The notes under the pieces: generated by a model
What the model was told of the DNA's origin: nothing
Seen by the model: only the letters and a program-made list of their open reading frames with translations
Databases searched by the model: none
Position numbers and translations under genes: made by a program
Source of the DNA: Clostridiales bacterium
GTDB lineage: Bacteria > Bacillota > Clostridia > Saccharofermentanales > UBA5734
Direction: 5' to 3'
Assembly (NCBI GenBank): GCA_007133255.1
Contig: SLMY01000040.1
Span: 1-8,178, forward strand
Length of the DNA: 8,178 bases
Shown: positions 1 through 5,700 of the stretch, in pieces
Position numbering within the stretch: position 1 is the stretch's first letter
How the letters are laid out: every line of letters begins with the position of its first letter

Positions 1-1986
1 ACGATTGCCGAAGGCTTGTCACTCGATCCGCAAGTGGCTGAAGTTGTCGCCGCCGCTATGAAAGACTGGGCTGTAACCAAGGGCGCGACCCACTTCACAC
101 ACTGGTTTCAGCCCATGACAGGCATAACCGCCGAGAAACATGATTCTTTTATCTCACCCACATTAGACGGGAAAATCATGATGGAATTTTCCGGCAAAGA
201 GTTAATCCAAGGTGAACCTGACGCGTCATCCTTTCCTTCAGGCGGTCTTCGCGCTACGTTTGAAGCACGCGGATATACAGCCTGGGACTGCACGTCTCCA
301 GCCTTTATCAAGGATAAAACACTCTACATCCCAACGGCTTTCTGCGCGTACACCGGAGAAGCGCTCGATAAGAAAACACCCCTGCTTCGGTCAATGGACG
401 CGTTAAACAAGCAGGCTGTCCGTGTTCTTAAGCTTCTTGGCAACACAACCTGTAACCGAGTTACTACAACGGTTGGCCCTGAACAAGAGTACTTCCTGAT
501 CGATAAGAAAATGTTTGACCAGCGAAAAGACCTCATCTTGACCGGTCGTACTTTATTTGGCGCGAAGCCCCCTAAAGGCCAGGATCTTGAAGATCACTAT
601 TTTGGTCAGCTCAAGGAACGGATTGCTAATTACATGTCCGATCTAGATCAGGAACTATGGAAAATGGGTGTTTCCGCTAAAACAAAACATAATGAAGTGG
701 CACCTGCCCAGCACGAGCTGGCACCGATATTCAACACCACTAACATCGCCACTGATCATAACCAGCTGACGATGGAAACGATGCAGAAAGTCGCGAGAAG
801 GCATGGACTTGTCTGTCTGCTGCATGAAAAACCGTTTGCCGGCGTGAATGGCTCCGGTAAGCATAACAACTGGTCAATGGGAACTGATGACGGGCAAAAC
901 CTGCTCGAACCTGGTCAGACGCCGCATGAAAACCTGCAGTTTCTGCTTTTCCTGAGCGCTGTTATAAAGGCAGTGGATGAATACGCAGATCTGCTTCGCA
1001 TTTCAGCCGCCAGCCCCGGCAATGACCACAGGCTGGGCGCTAACGAAGCACCACCAGCCATTATATCGATTTTCCTGGGCGATCAGCTGACAGATATTCT
1101 GGAACAGCTGGAAAAAGGCAAGGCGAAAACCTGTAAAACCGGCGGCATCCTGAACCTGGGTACTACCAGTCTGCCAGATCTGCCCAAAGACAGCACCGAC
1201 AGAAACCGTACATCGCCTTTTGCTTTTACAGGCAATAAATTCGAGTTTCGCATGGTAGGCTCATCGCAGTCTATCGCCCAGTGCAACTTCACGCTCAATA
1301 CGATTGTCGCTGAAAGCCTGGCTCAGTTCGCGCAGCGGCTGGAAAAAGCTGATGATATCCAGGCAGAATCTTCAGCGATTATTCTCGATTCTATCCAGAA
1401 GCATAAACGTGTCGTGTTCAATGGCAACAACTACGCGCCGGAGTGGGTTGAGGAAGCTGAAAAAAGAGGACTGCCCAATATCAGTAATATGGTAGATGCC
1501 ATCGCGGTTATCCGTGATCAAAAAAACATTGATCTGATGCAAAGGCACGCGGTCTTCTCACCTGTGGAAATGCACGCCCGCTGTGAGATCATGTATGAGA
1601 TCTACATAAAAACGATCAATATTGAAGCCCTTACCTTGATCGAAATGGCCAGTCGTCAAATCCTGCCGGCCGTCATCAAGTTTAAATCAAGGCTGGCCAG
1701 TTCAATAGCCGTTATTGAAGGCTATGATGACGCGGCTGTAGAAAAAGACTTATTTGCGGCTGTCAGCCAGTATCTGCTTTCATTTAAAGAGAAACTTTCG
1801 TCGCTCGAGCAAGGCCTGGAAGAAGCGGCTGCCGAAACTGACACAGTCATCCAGGCAGCTGCCTACCGCGACAAAGTTTTCAGTGGTATGAACGCGCTGC
1901 GTGAAGACATTGACAAACTTGAGACGCTGATTGATGCCAGTGACTGGCCTTTCCCAACCTATACCGACTTACTGTTCAATGTCTGA
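1..1986 (+). CDS. glnN: Type III glutamine synthetase, 5'-truncated by the window edge
   Basis: Cytosolic ATP-dependent ligation of ammonia to glutamate, giving glutamine, the main entry of ammonium into biosynthesis. The reading frame is open from base 1 to a TGA at 1984-1986, giving 661 residues. A TTG at 16 is an in-frame internal codon, not a credible start: the codons before it are open and no ribosome binding site is visible. Family members are about 700 residues, so roughly 40 or more N-terminal residues lie upstream. Seen motifs are GPEQEYF (475-495, metal-binding glutamates), NGSGKHNNWSM (847-879, glutamate/ATP-site loop) and NRTSPFAFTGNKFEFR (1204-1251), all characteristic of the GSIII group rather than GlnA types I or II. 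The C-terminal part, from about 1300 on, is the helical region special to GSIII, including the HAVFSPVEMHARCE stretch. Its 3' end overlaps the end of larC on the other strand. Its regulation is not visible here. Confidence 0.96.
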   Translation, partial: TIAEGLSLDPQVAEVVAAAMKDWAVTKGATHFTHWFQPMTGITAEKHDSFISPTLDGKIMMEFSGKELIQGEPDASSFPSGGLRATFEARGYTAWDCTSPAFIKDKTLYIPTAFCAYTGEALDKKTPLLRSMDALNKQAVRVLKLLGNTTCNRVTTTVGPEQEYFLIDKKMFDQRKDLILTGRTLFGAKPPKGQDLEDHYFGQLKERIANYMSDLDQELWKMGVSAKTKHNEVAPAQHELAPIFNTTNIATDHNQLTMETMQKVARRHGLVCLLHEKPFAGVNGSGKHNNWSMGTDDGQNLLEPGQTPHENLQFLLFLSAVIKAVDEYADLLRISAASPGNDHRLGANEAPPAIISIFLGDQLTDILEQLEKGKAKTCKTGGILNLGTTSLPDLPKDSTDRNRTSPFAFTGNKFEFRMVGSSQSIAQCNFTLNTIVAESLAQFAQRLEKADDIQAESSAIILDSIQKHKRVVFNGNNYAPEWVEEAEKRGLPNISNMVDAIAVIRDQKNIDLMQRHAVFSPVEMHARCEIMYEIYIKTINIEALTLIEMASRQILPAVIKFKSRLASSIAVIEGYDDAAVEKDLFAAVSQYLLSFKEKLSSLEQGLEEAAAETDTVIQAAAYRDKVFSGMNALREDIDKLETLIDASDWPFPTYTDLLFNV

Positions 1987-3522
1987 CATGTTATTAAAAG
2001 CCTTTAAAACAGTTTCCAGACTGACCTGGTGCCGGGAAGCCGCCTGTGCCAGGTCAGTATATTCTGGTTTGCTCTTGTGAGAACCATATCCTTCAGAATG
2101 CTTGATTCTGATCGGGCCATAAGGTGTCTGCCTCGTCCTGAAAGTTGACCGCATCTCATAACGCTGCCAGAAAATTTTTCTAACGCCAAGTGTTGACGTG
2201 TGCTGCAGGATCTGGACGGCTAGCTTGTCTGCCTGATCCGGCCGGCACAGACAGGACAACATAACAGCCGGTCGATTTTTTTTCATCTGAATCGGTGTTG
2301 TGTAAACATCAAGAGCGCCATTTTCCCAGAGTTTTTCCTGCGCGAAAGCAATTGCTTCACCGCTCATATCATCCAGATTACAGCTCAGCTCAGCCAGATC
2401 AGTCAGATTGGCATCCTGTTTGTCCTGATACTTTTTTTGAGGCTGGTTTTGCTCCTGTTCCTGTTGCTGATCCGAAAAGGCAGTCCGTTCCGGGGCTGTC
2501 TTTTTGTTCGCTTGACTCGTTCCCATAAAAGCGCGAACACAATTGGCAACGGCAAAATCTTTCGTTCCCATGCCATAGCCAATCCGGGATACAGTCATAA
2601 CCGGCATACCCGTAAAACCGCCAACAAAATGCCTGAGCAGTGCCGCGCCGGTTGGCGTGCACAATTCTCCCCTGATTTGACCGCCATAAGTTGGTATGCC
2701 TTTGAGTATCGTCGCCGTTGCCGGTGCCGGTACGGGCAGAATACCATGCGCGCAGCGAACCTGGCCGCTGCCTACATGAACAGGCGAAGCTGTGACGCGG
2801 TCAGGCGCCAGTTTTTCCATCAACAGACAAACACCTGTAATATCGGCGATCGCGTCCAGCGCGCCAACTTCATGAAAATGCACTTCTTCTACCGGCTTGT
2901 CATGTGCTTTGGCTTCAGCTTCAGCAATGAGCCTATAAACAGACAGCACATCCTGCTTCACTTTATCAGATAAAGGCAGTTTGTCCACTTGTTCGCGAAC
3001 CTTTTCCATGCCGCCTCCATGCTCATGGCTGTGGTTGTGGTTGTGTCCGTGCGCGTGGTCGTGAGTTTCACCGCGAGGGTGCTCATGGCCAGCGCTGTGG
3101 CTGTGTCCGTGTCCGTGGTCGTGAGTCTCACCGTGAGGGTGCTCATGGCCGGCACTGTGGCTGTGTCCGTGTGCGTGGTCGTGAGGTTCACCATGAGGGT
3201 GCTCATGGCCGGCGCTGTGGCTGTGTCCGTGCGCGTGGTCGTCCTGGTCCTGGTCGTGATCCGTTTCGCCGCTGTGTTTGGATTCAGGATCAATGTCAAG
3301 ACTTGCTTCATAAGCACCATGAATGCTGACATCAACTTTAAGTCCGGTGAGTCCGCATTTAACAGATTTTTTGAGTGATACCTGTACCCCTTCTAGGCCC
3401 AGGTGATTCATCTGGCTGATAAACGCATCTTTGTCATCGATCAGATCGAGCAGCGCGGCCATCAGCATATCACCGGACGCGCCCATATTTAACTCAAGAT
3501 AAAGTGTTTTCATAATCATCAC
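1969..3522 (-). CDS. larC: LarC, nickel insertase of nickel-pincer nucleotide synthesis (single full-length ORF)
   Basis: LarC performs the last step of nickel-pincer nucleotide synthesis, the CTP-dependent insertion of nickel into the dithiolated pyridinium mononucleotide. The ORF has 517 codons when counted from the outermost GTG. In-frame ATGs at 3519 and 3513 are alternatives; the last gives the usual MKTLYLE beginning. Motifs are GASGDML (14-20), a histidine-rich segment (83-168, 32 His), HFHEVGALDAIADITG (215-230), CTPTGAALL (288-296), a Gln/Lys-rich linker (about 337-370), CNLDDMSGE (381-389) and KKNRPAVMLSCLC (414-426). The N-terminal (LarC1-like) and C-terminal (LarC2-like) halves are here in one frame. 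In Lactobacillus plantarum they are separate frames joined by programmed frameshifting. An A AAA AAG heptamer occurs in the linker (2431-2437). It is third in the larE-larB-larC cluster, 58 bases after larB. Family identity is firm; the exact start is not. Confidence 0.95.
   Translation of the reverse strand: MMIMKTLYLELNMGASGDMLMAALLDLIDDKDAFISQMNHLGLEGVQVSLKKSVKCGLTGLKVDVSIHGAYEASLDIDPESKHSGETDHDQDQDDHAHGHSHSAGHEHPHGEPHDHAHGHSHSAGHEHPHGETHDHGHGHSHSAGHEHPRGETHDHAHGHNHNHSHEHGGGMEKVREQVDKLPLSDKVKQDVLSVYRLIAEAEAKAHDKPVEEVHFHEVGALDAIADITGVCLLMEKLAPDRVTASPVHVGSGQVRCAHGILPVPAPATATILKGIPTYGGQIRGELCTPTGAALLRHFVGGFTGMPVMTVSRIGYGMGTKDFAVANCVRAFMGTSQANKKTAPERTAFSDQQQEQEQNQPQKKYQDKQDANLTDLAELSCNLDDMSGEAIAFAQEKLWENGALDVYTTPIQMKKNRPAVMLSCLCRPDQADKLAVQILQHTSTLGVRKIFWQRYEMRSTFRTRQTPYGPIRIKHSEGYGSHKSKPEYTDLAQAASRHQVSLETVLKAFNNMSDIEQ
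2020..2058. repeat. 10-bp inverted repeat in the 3' end of larC, downstream of glnN
   Basis: ACTGACCTGG (2020-2029) and CCAGGTCAGT (2049-2058) pair perfectly around a 19-base loop. The structure is 33 bases past the glnN stop and inside larC coding sequence (about residues 489-501). It lacks a following T-run on the plus strand, so it is not a standard terminator. It could slow RNA polymerase or protect the glnN mRNA 3' end. Confidence 0.45.
2431..2437 (-). other. Candidate -1 frameshift heptamer A AAA AAG in larC
   Basis: The larC codons CAA AAA AAG (Gln362-Lys363-Lys364) contain A AAA AAG in the exact phase of the E. coli dnaX slippery site. A -1 slip would add ten residues, VSGQTGCQSD, and stop at TGA 2401-2399, giving a 374-residue LarC1-like product. 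An AGGAG (2456-2452) lies 14 bases upstream, similar to but farther than the dnaX stimulator. No strong downstream stem is obvious. Function is inferred. Confidence 0.4.
3021..3240 (-). repeat. 60-base tandem repeat inside larC encoding a histidine-rich segment
   Basis: Three full 60-base copies (3061-3120, 3121-3180, 3181-3240) and the last 40 bases of a diverged fourth (3021-3060) lie head to tail. They encode about 20 residues each, with a core of HGHSHSAGHEHPHGE. Copies differ at only a few positions. The period is a multiple of three, so gain or loss of copies keeps the larC frame. The His-rich product segment is probably a nickel-binding or nickel-storage stretch, as in HypB and other nickel chaperones; that role is inferred. 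Long open frames on both strands here are by-products of the repeat. Confidence 0.93.
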
Positions 3523-3569
3523 CGGACAGCGTTCCTCTATAAAGGATTGGCTCTGTCCGGATTCCTCCT
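3522..3569 (-). promoter_or_regulatory. larC translation start region: AGGAGG, hairpin, start codon
   Basis: In mRNA order there is a strong AGGAGG (3569-3564), then CCGGACAG (3560-3553), a 23-base loop, and CTGTCCGG (3529-3522), a perfect 8-bp stem. The start codons GTG 3522 and ATG 3519 follow at once. Unfolded, AGGAGG is about 40 bases from the start, too far to act. Folded, only about five bases outside the stem separate it from ATG 3519. A second Shine-Dalgarno-like GAGGA sits in the loop and can pair within a small inner CCUU/GAGG hairpin. Which site drives initiation is undetermined. Confidence 0.6.
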
Positions 3570-3580
3570 ATTAGCATATT

Positions 3581-4336
3581 TTATATCTGGCTGCGTATAT
3601 GGTTAATCATTGACGCCATATATCCGGCACCAAAGCCATTGTCAATATTAACCACACTCACCCCGGAAGCGCACGAGTTAAGCATTGAAAGCAGGGCCGC
3701 GAGTCCTTGGAAAGAAGCGCCGTATCCAATGCTGGTTGGCACGGCGACCACCGGACAATCAGCTAATCCGCCGATAACACTGGCCAGAGCGCCTTCCATA
3801 CCGGCTATCGCGATAATCACTTTCGCTTTCATAATGATATCCATATGCGCCAGCAGCCGGTGCAGTCCCGCTACGCCTACATCATATAACCTCACCACAT
3901 CGTTGCCCAGCATCTCAGCGGTTAAAGCAGCTTCTTCAGCCACAGGCATGTCACTGGTTCCGCCAGTGGCCACTACGACTTGCCCGATCCCGTCAGGTTC
4001 AGGCATTTCACCTATAATCGCGACGCTTCCTATCTGATGATAGGTCAGCGGCTGCTTTTCCGATATCAGGGCAGCTTCTTCGGCTTTCAGCCGGGTGATC
4101 AAAATATTCTTCTGTCCGCGATCTTGCATGGCACGGCAGATACCGATTATCTGATCAGGGGTTTTGCCGGCACCGTAAATCACTTCGGCTATCCCCTGCC
4201 GCAATCCGCGATGATGATCAACTTTCGCGTACCCCAGGTCTTCAAAAGGCTGCATTTTCAACTGATGCAGCGCTTGCTGCGGATTGAGCGTACCCTGCCT
4301 GACTTGTTCCAGTATATTTAGAATCTGCTCTTGCAT
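3581..4336 (-). CDS. larB: LarB, pyridinium-3,5-biscarboxylic acid mononucleotide synthase
   Basis: LarB carries out the first step of nickel-pincer nucleotide synthesis: it carboxylates the pyridinium ring of nicotinic acid adenine dinucleotide and cleaves the phosphoanhydride, releasing AMP and the biscarboxylated mononucleotide. The product is 251 residues, the usual family length. The N-terminal domain of about 100 residues contains the FEDLGYAKVDHHRGLRQG segment typical of LarB. The C-terminal domain, from about residue 103, is PurE-like (NCAIR mutase fold), with GTSDMPVAEEA (126-136) and VPTSIGYGASFQG (199-211). Cys222 in LNSCASGVSVVNIDNGFGAG matches by position and context the cysteine that forms the substrate adduct in characterised LarB (Cys221 in L. 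plantarum); this is inferred from motif, not alignment. The ATG at 4336 is preceded by AGGGAGG five bases away, which fixes the start. It lies 157 bases after larE and 58 bases before larC. Confidence 0.95.
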   Translation of the reverse strand: MQEQILNILEQVRQGTLNPQQALHQLKMQPFEDLGYAKVDHHRGLRQGIAEVIYGAGKTPDQIIGICRAMQDRGQKNILITRLKAEEAALISEKQPLTYHQIGSVAIIGEMPEPDGIGQVVVATGGTSDMPVAEEAALTAEMLGNDVVRLYDVGVAGLHRLLAHMDIIMKAKVIIAIAGMEGALASVIGGLADCPVVAVPTSIGYGASFQGLAALLSMLNSCASGVSVVNIDNGFGAGYMASMINHIRSQI

Positions 4337-4391
4337 CTTGGCCTCCCTTGTTCTCCTTTATCATTTTTAGCCTGTCTATCTGTCGTTAATT

Positions 4392-4423
4392 TTGACTAAG
4401 GCCAGTCAACCGGTGTTGGTTGA
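4392..4423. repeat. Two overlapping 6-6-6 inverted repeats in the larE-larB spacer
   Basis: TTGACT-aaggcc-AGTCAA (4392-4409) and TCAACC-ggtgtt-GGTTGA (4406-4423) are perfect dyads with 6-base arms and 6-base centres. They share TCAA (4406-4409), so as RNA hairpins they are mutually exclusive; as DNA their centres are 14 bp apart. They lie in the 157-base gap upstream of larB, 56 or more bases before its start. They could be an operator or an RNA switch; the function is not known. Confidence 0.5.
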
Positions 4424-4469
4424 ATCACACTGCCTTTTCAAGGTTTATTGCCGACGGGCTGTTTCGCTT

Positions 4470-4484
4470 CTGGCAGTCTGCCAG
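4470..4484. repeat. Palindrome just after the larE stop codon
   Basis: CTGGCAG and CTGCCAG arms flank a single central base, ten bases beyond the larE stop. As RNA this gives a 5-bp stem with a 5-base loop. No U-tract follows on the minus strand, so it is not an intrinsic terminator; it may be a 3'-end stabiliser or a protein site. Confidence 0.4.
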
Positions 4485-4493
4485 TCAGACAGC

Positions 4494-5237
4494 TTATCTT
4501 GGTTTCAGGTCAAGCATCACCCGCCTAAAATATTGTCCCAATTCTGCCAGTATCTCCTGGCGCATGTCAAACGCGAGCCGCGTTTGTTCATCTTTCAACT
4601 CAAGCCGCGCGTCTTGCCCCATTAGTCTGACTCTGAAATCTGAAAAACCATGATCAAGCAGCCATTTTTCACTCTGTTCAATTTTACGCAGTTTTTCAGC
4701 GGTAATGGTCTCGCCGGTCGGCACACGCGTCGCCAGACAGGCATAGGCTGGTTTATCCCAGGTAAAAAGGCCAGCTTCGCGGGATAATCGTCTGACTTCT
4801 GTTTTTGTCAGACCACACATTCGCAGCGGAGAATGTACCGACAACTCACCGAGCGCGCGCATCCCCGGTCTGTCGTCCGCGTCATCAGACGCATTTGTGC
4901 CATCGATTAAGATTTTATAACCATCTTTCTCAGCCTGCTGGCGCAAAGTAGAAAAAAGGGCGGTTTTACAAAAATAACAGCGCTGCTCACTGTTTTGCGT
5001 CACCTGCGGTTCGGATAACACATCATATTCAATAACAGTCAAGTCAGCTCCCAGCTCACTGGCCATTCTGATCGCGTCTTCATACTCGAACCGCGGCTGA
5101 AACGCGGTTTTTATGAAATAAGGTTTAATATCGGCGCCATACTGGCGGCCGGCATAAAGCAGATAAGAAGAGTCAACGCCACCGGAAAAACCTAGGGCGA
5201 TAACGGGGTGCTGCTGAAAATAAGTCTTTAAATCCAT
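4494..5237 (-). CDS. larE: LarE, ATP-dependent sulfur insertase of nickel-pincer nucleotide synthesis
   Basis: LarE adenylates the two ring carboxylates of the LarB product and converts them to thiocarboxylates, giving the LarC substrate. The protein belongs to the PP-loop ATP pyrophosphatase superfamily: SGGVDS at residues 18-23 is the pyrophosphate-binding loop. With an ATG at 5237 it has 247 residues. I chose this start because AGGAG (5246-5250) lies eight bases upstream; the frame stays open to a TTG at 5285 and includes another ATG at 5258, but neither has a clear ribosome binding site. Cysteines lie at 87 and 90 (RCYFCK) and at 167 (PAYACLATR). The L. plantarum enzyme sacrifices one cysteine sulfur per reaction, while other LarE proteins use three cysteines to hold a [4Fe-4S] cluster that carries the sulfur. 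The CxxC plus C pattern fits the cluster type, by inference. It is the first gene of the lar cluster. Confidence 0.94.
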   Translation of the reverse strand: MDLKTYFQQHPVIALGFSGGVDSSYLLYAGRQYGADIKPYFIKTAFQPRFEYEDAIRMASELGADLTVIEYDVLSEPQVTQNSEQRCYFCKTALFSTLRQQAEKDGYKILIDGTNASDDADDRPGMRALGELSVHSPLRMCGLTKTEVRRLSREAGLFTWDKPAYACLATRVPTGETITAEKLRKIEQSEKWLLDHGFSDFRVRLMGQDARLELKDEQTRLAFDMRQEILAELGQYFRRVMLDLKPR

Positions 5238-5264
5238 CTGGTCATCTCCTGTTATCATAAAGCA

Positions 5265-5289
5265 GGCCTGATTGCCCAAAGGCAAGGCC
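5265..5289 (-). promoter_or_regulatory. larE leader hairpin
   Basis: On the minus strand GGCCT-TGCC-TTTG-GGCA-ATC-AGGCC forms a compound hairpin: 5-bp outer stem, 4-bp inner stem, tetraloop and a 3-base bulge. It ends 15 bases before the larE AGGAG. There is no U-tract, so it is not a terminator. A role in translation control or mRNA stability is possible but unproven. No known riboswitch was recognised. Confidence 0.4.
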
Positions 5290-5481
5290 AGGATACAAAG
5301 TCATCTGCCTGAGGCCAAAGACCAGCTGCTGATCAAACCTGAAAAAAGCCACGAAAGCAGCAATCTGTGATTGCCTGAAACCTTCATAGCTTCTCTTCAC
5401 TCAGATTTTCAGCGCCGGATCTATATTACCAGAACCGGACCAATAAAAACACGTTTGGCTGCTTTCTTCTGAAAGGCCGCG

Positions 5482-5502
5482 AACCGCTTCATGCGGTTTT
5501 TT
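5482..5502 (+). terminator. Intrinsic terminator with no visible upstream plus-strand gene
   Basis: AACCGC (5482-5487), loop TTCAT, GCGGTT (5493-5498), running into a six-T tract (5497-5502). This is a compact rho-independent terminator reading left to right. No plus-strand gene precedes it: the neighbour on the left is larE on the minus strand. It may end a small RNA, an RNA antisense to the larE leader, or block plus-strand read-through into the ABC promoter region. Confidence 0.65.
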
Positions 5503-5504
5503 AC

Positions 5505-5534
5505 ATCTTTACACAACAGAACCCGCGTTGTCAA
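5505..5534 (-). promoter_or_regulatory. Weak candidate promoter for the lar cluster
   Basis: A perfect -35 TTGACA (5534-5529) is followed at 17-18 bases by TAAAGA or, with an upstream TGT, AAAGAT as a poor -10. Transcription would start near 5498 and give a larE leader of about 260 bases. A second TTGACA lies at 5628-5623 with an equally poor -10. Both are tentative. Confidence 0.3.
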
Positions 5535-5638
5535 TCATCCTGACTGACTCACAGCAGTGAAATGAATCGTGAAACGGGTCTGTATCCTTATCTGCTGCCA
5601 GTTAAAAACCAAATAAGTCAGTTGTCAAGATAATGTCA

Positions 5639-5667
5639 CATTTTCCTGCTGAAGCTTGCAGTATAAT
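5639..5667 (+). promoter_or_regulatory. Promoter of the ABC exporter operon
   Basis: A consensus -10 TATAAT lies at 5662-5667, about 22 bases before the GGAGG of the first ABC gene, giving a short leader. The -35 (CATTTT, 5639-5644, spacing 17) is poor, which suggests an activator or weak basal use. TTGCAG occurs on both sides of the -10 (5656-5661 and 5675-5680), a possible operator. Confidence 0.45.
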
Positions 5668-5700
5668 AAGATGGTTGCAGGAATAACCGGAGGATTGGCC

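Larger units (their letters stand above)
5238..5700. other. Divergent intergenic region between larE and the ABC operon
   Basis: About 460 bases without a supportable protein gene. It holds the larE leader with a hairpin at 5265-5289, another small hairpin GCAATC/GATTGC (5362-5376), a plus-strand terminator at 5482-5502, weak minus-strand promoter candidates near 5505-5534 and 5600-5628, and the ABC operon promoter near 5639-5667. Bases 5377-5480 show nothing I can assign. Confidence 0.7.

Noticed and set aside
16..18. TTG at 16 as the start of glutamine synthetase
   Set aside because: The frame is open upstream to the window edge, the family needs about 40 more residues, and no ribosome binding site is present.
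2399..2662. Separate minus-strand gene in the -1 frame of larC
   Set aside because: It has no family resemblance or start signal. Only its last ten codons matter, as the tail after a possible frameshift.
3021..3240. Possible CRISPR array
   Set aside because: The units are contiguous, 60 bases long, have no variable spacers, and lie in frame within larC.
2958..3378. Long open frames on both strands across the histidine-rich repeat
   Set aside because: They are by-products of the 60-base tandem repeat in larC; their predicted proteins are low-complexity Thr- or Val-rich strings without a plausible ribosome binding site.
3494..3577. 27-codon leader peptide starting at ATG 3577 and overlapping the larC start
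   Set aside because: There is no ribosome binding site before it and no distinctive composition; it is probably a chance open frame.
4470..4484. Terminator after larE
   Set aside because: The palindrome is not followed by a U-tract on the minus strand.
5238..5285. N-terminal extension of LarE to TTG 5285
   Set aside because: The extension lacks family resemblance and covers the leader hairpin, while ATG 5237 has a well-placed AGGAG.
5238..5520. NiCo riboswitch, T-box or other known leader before larE
   Set aside because: I could not find the conserved elements of these classes; hairpins alone are not enough.
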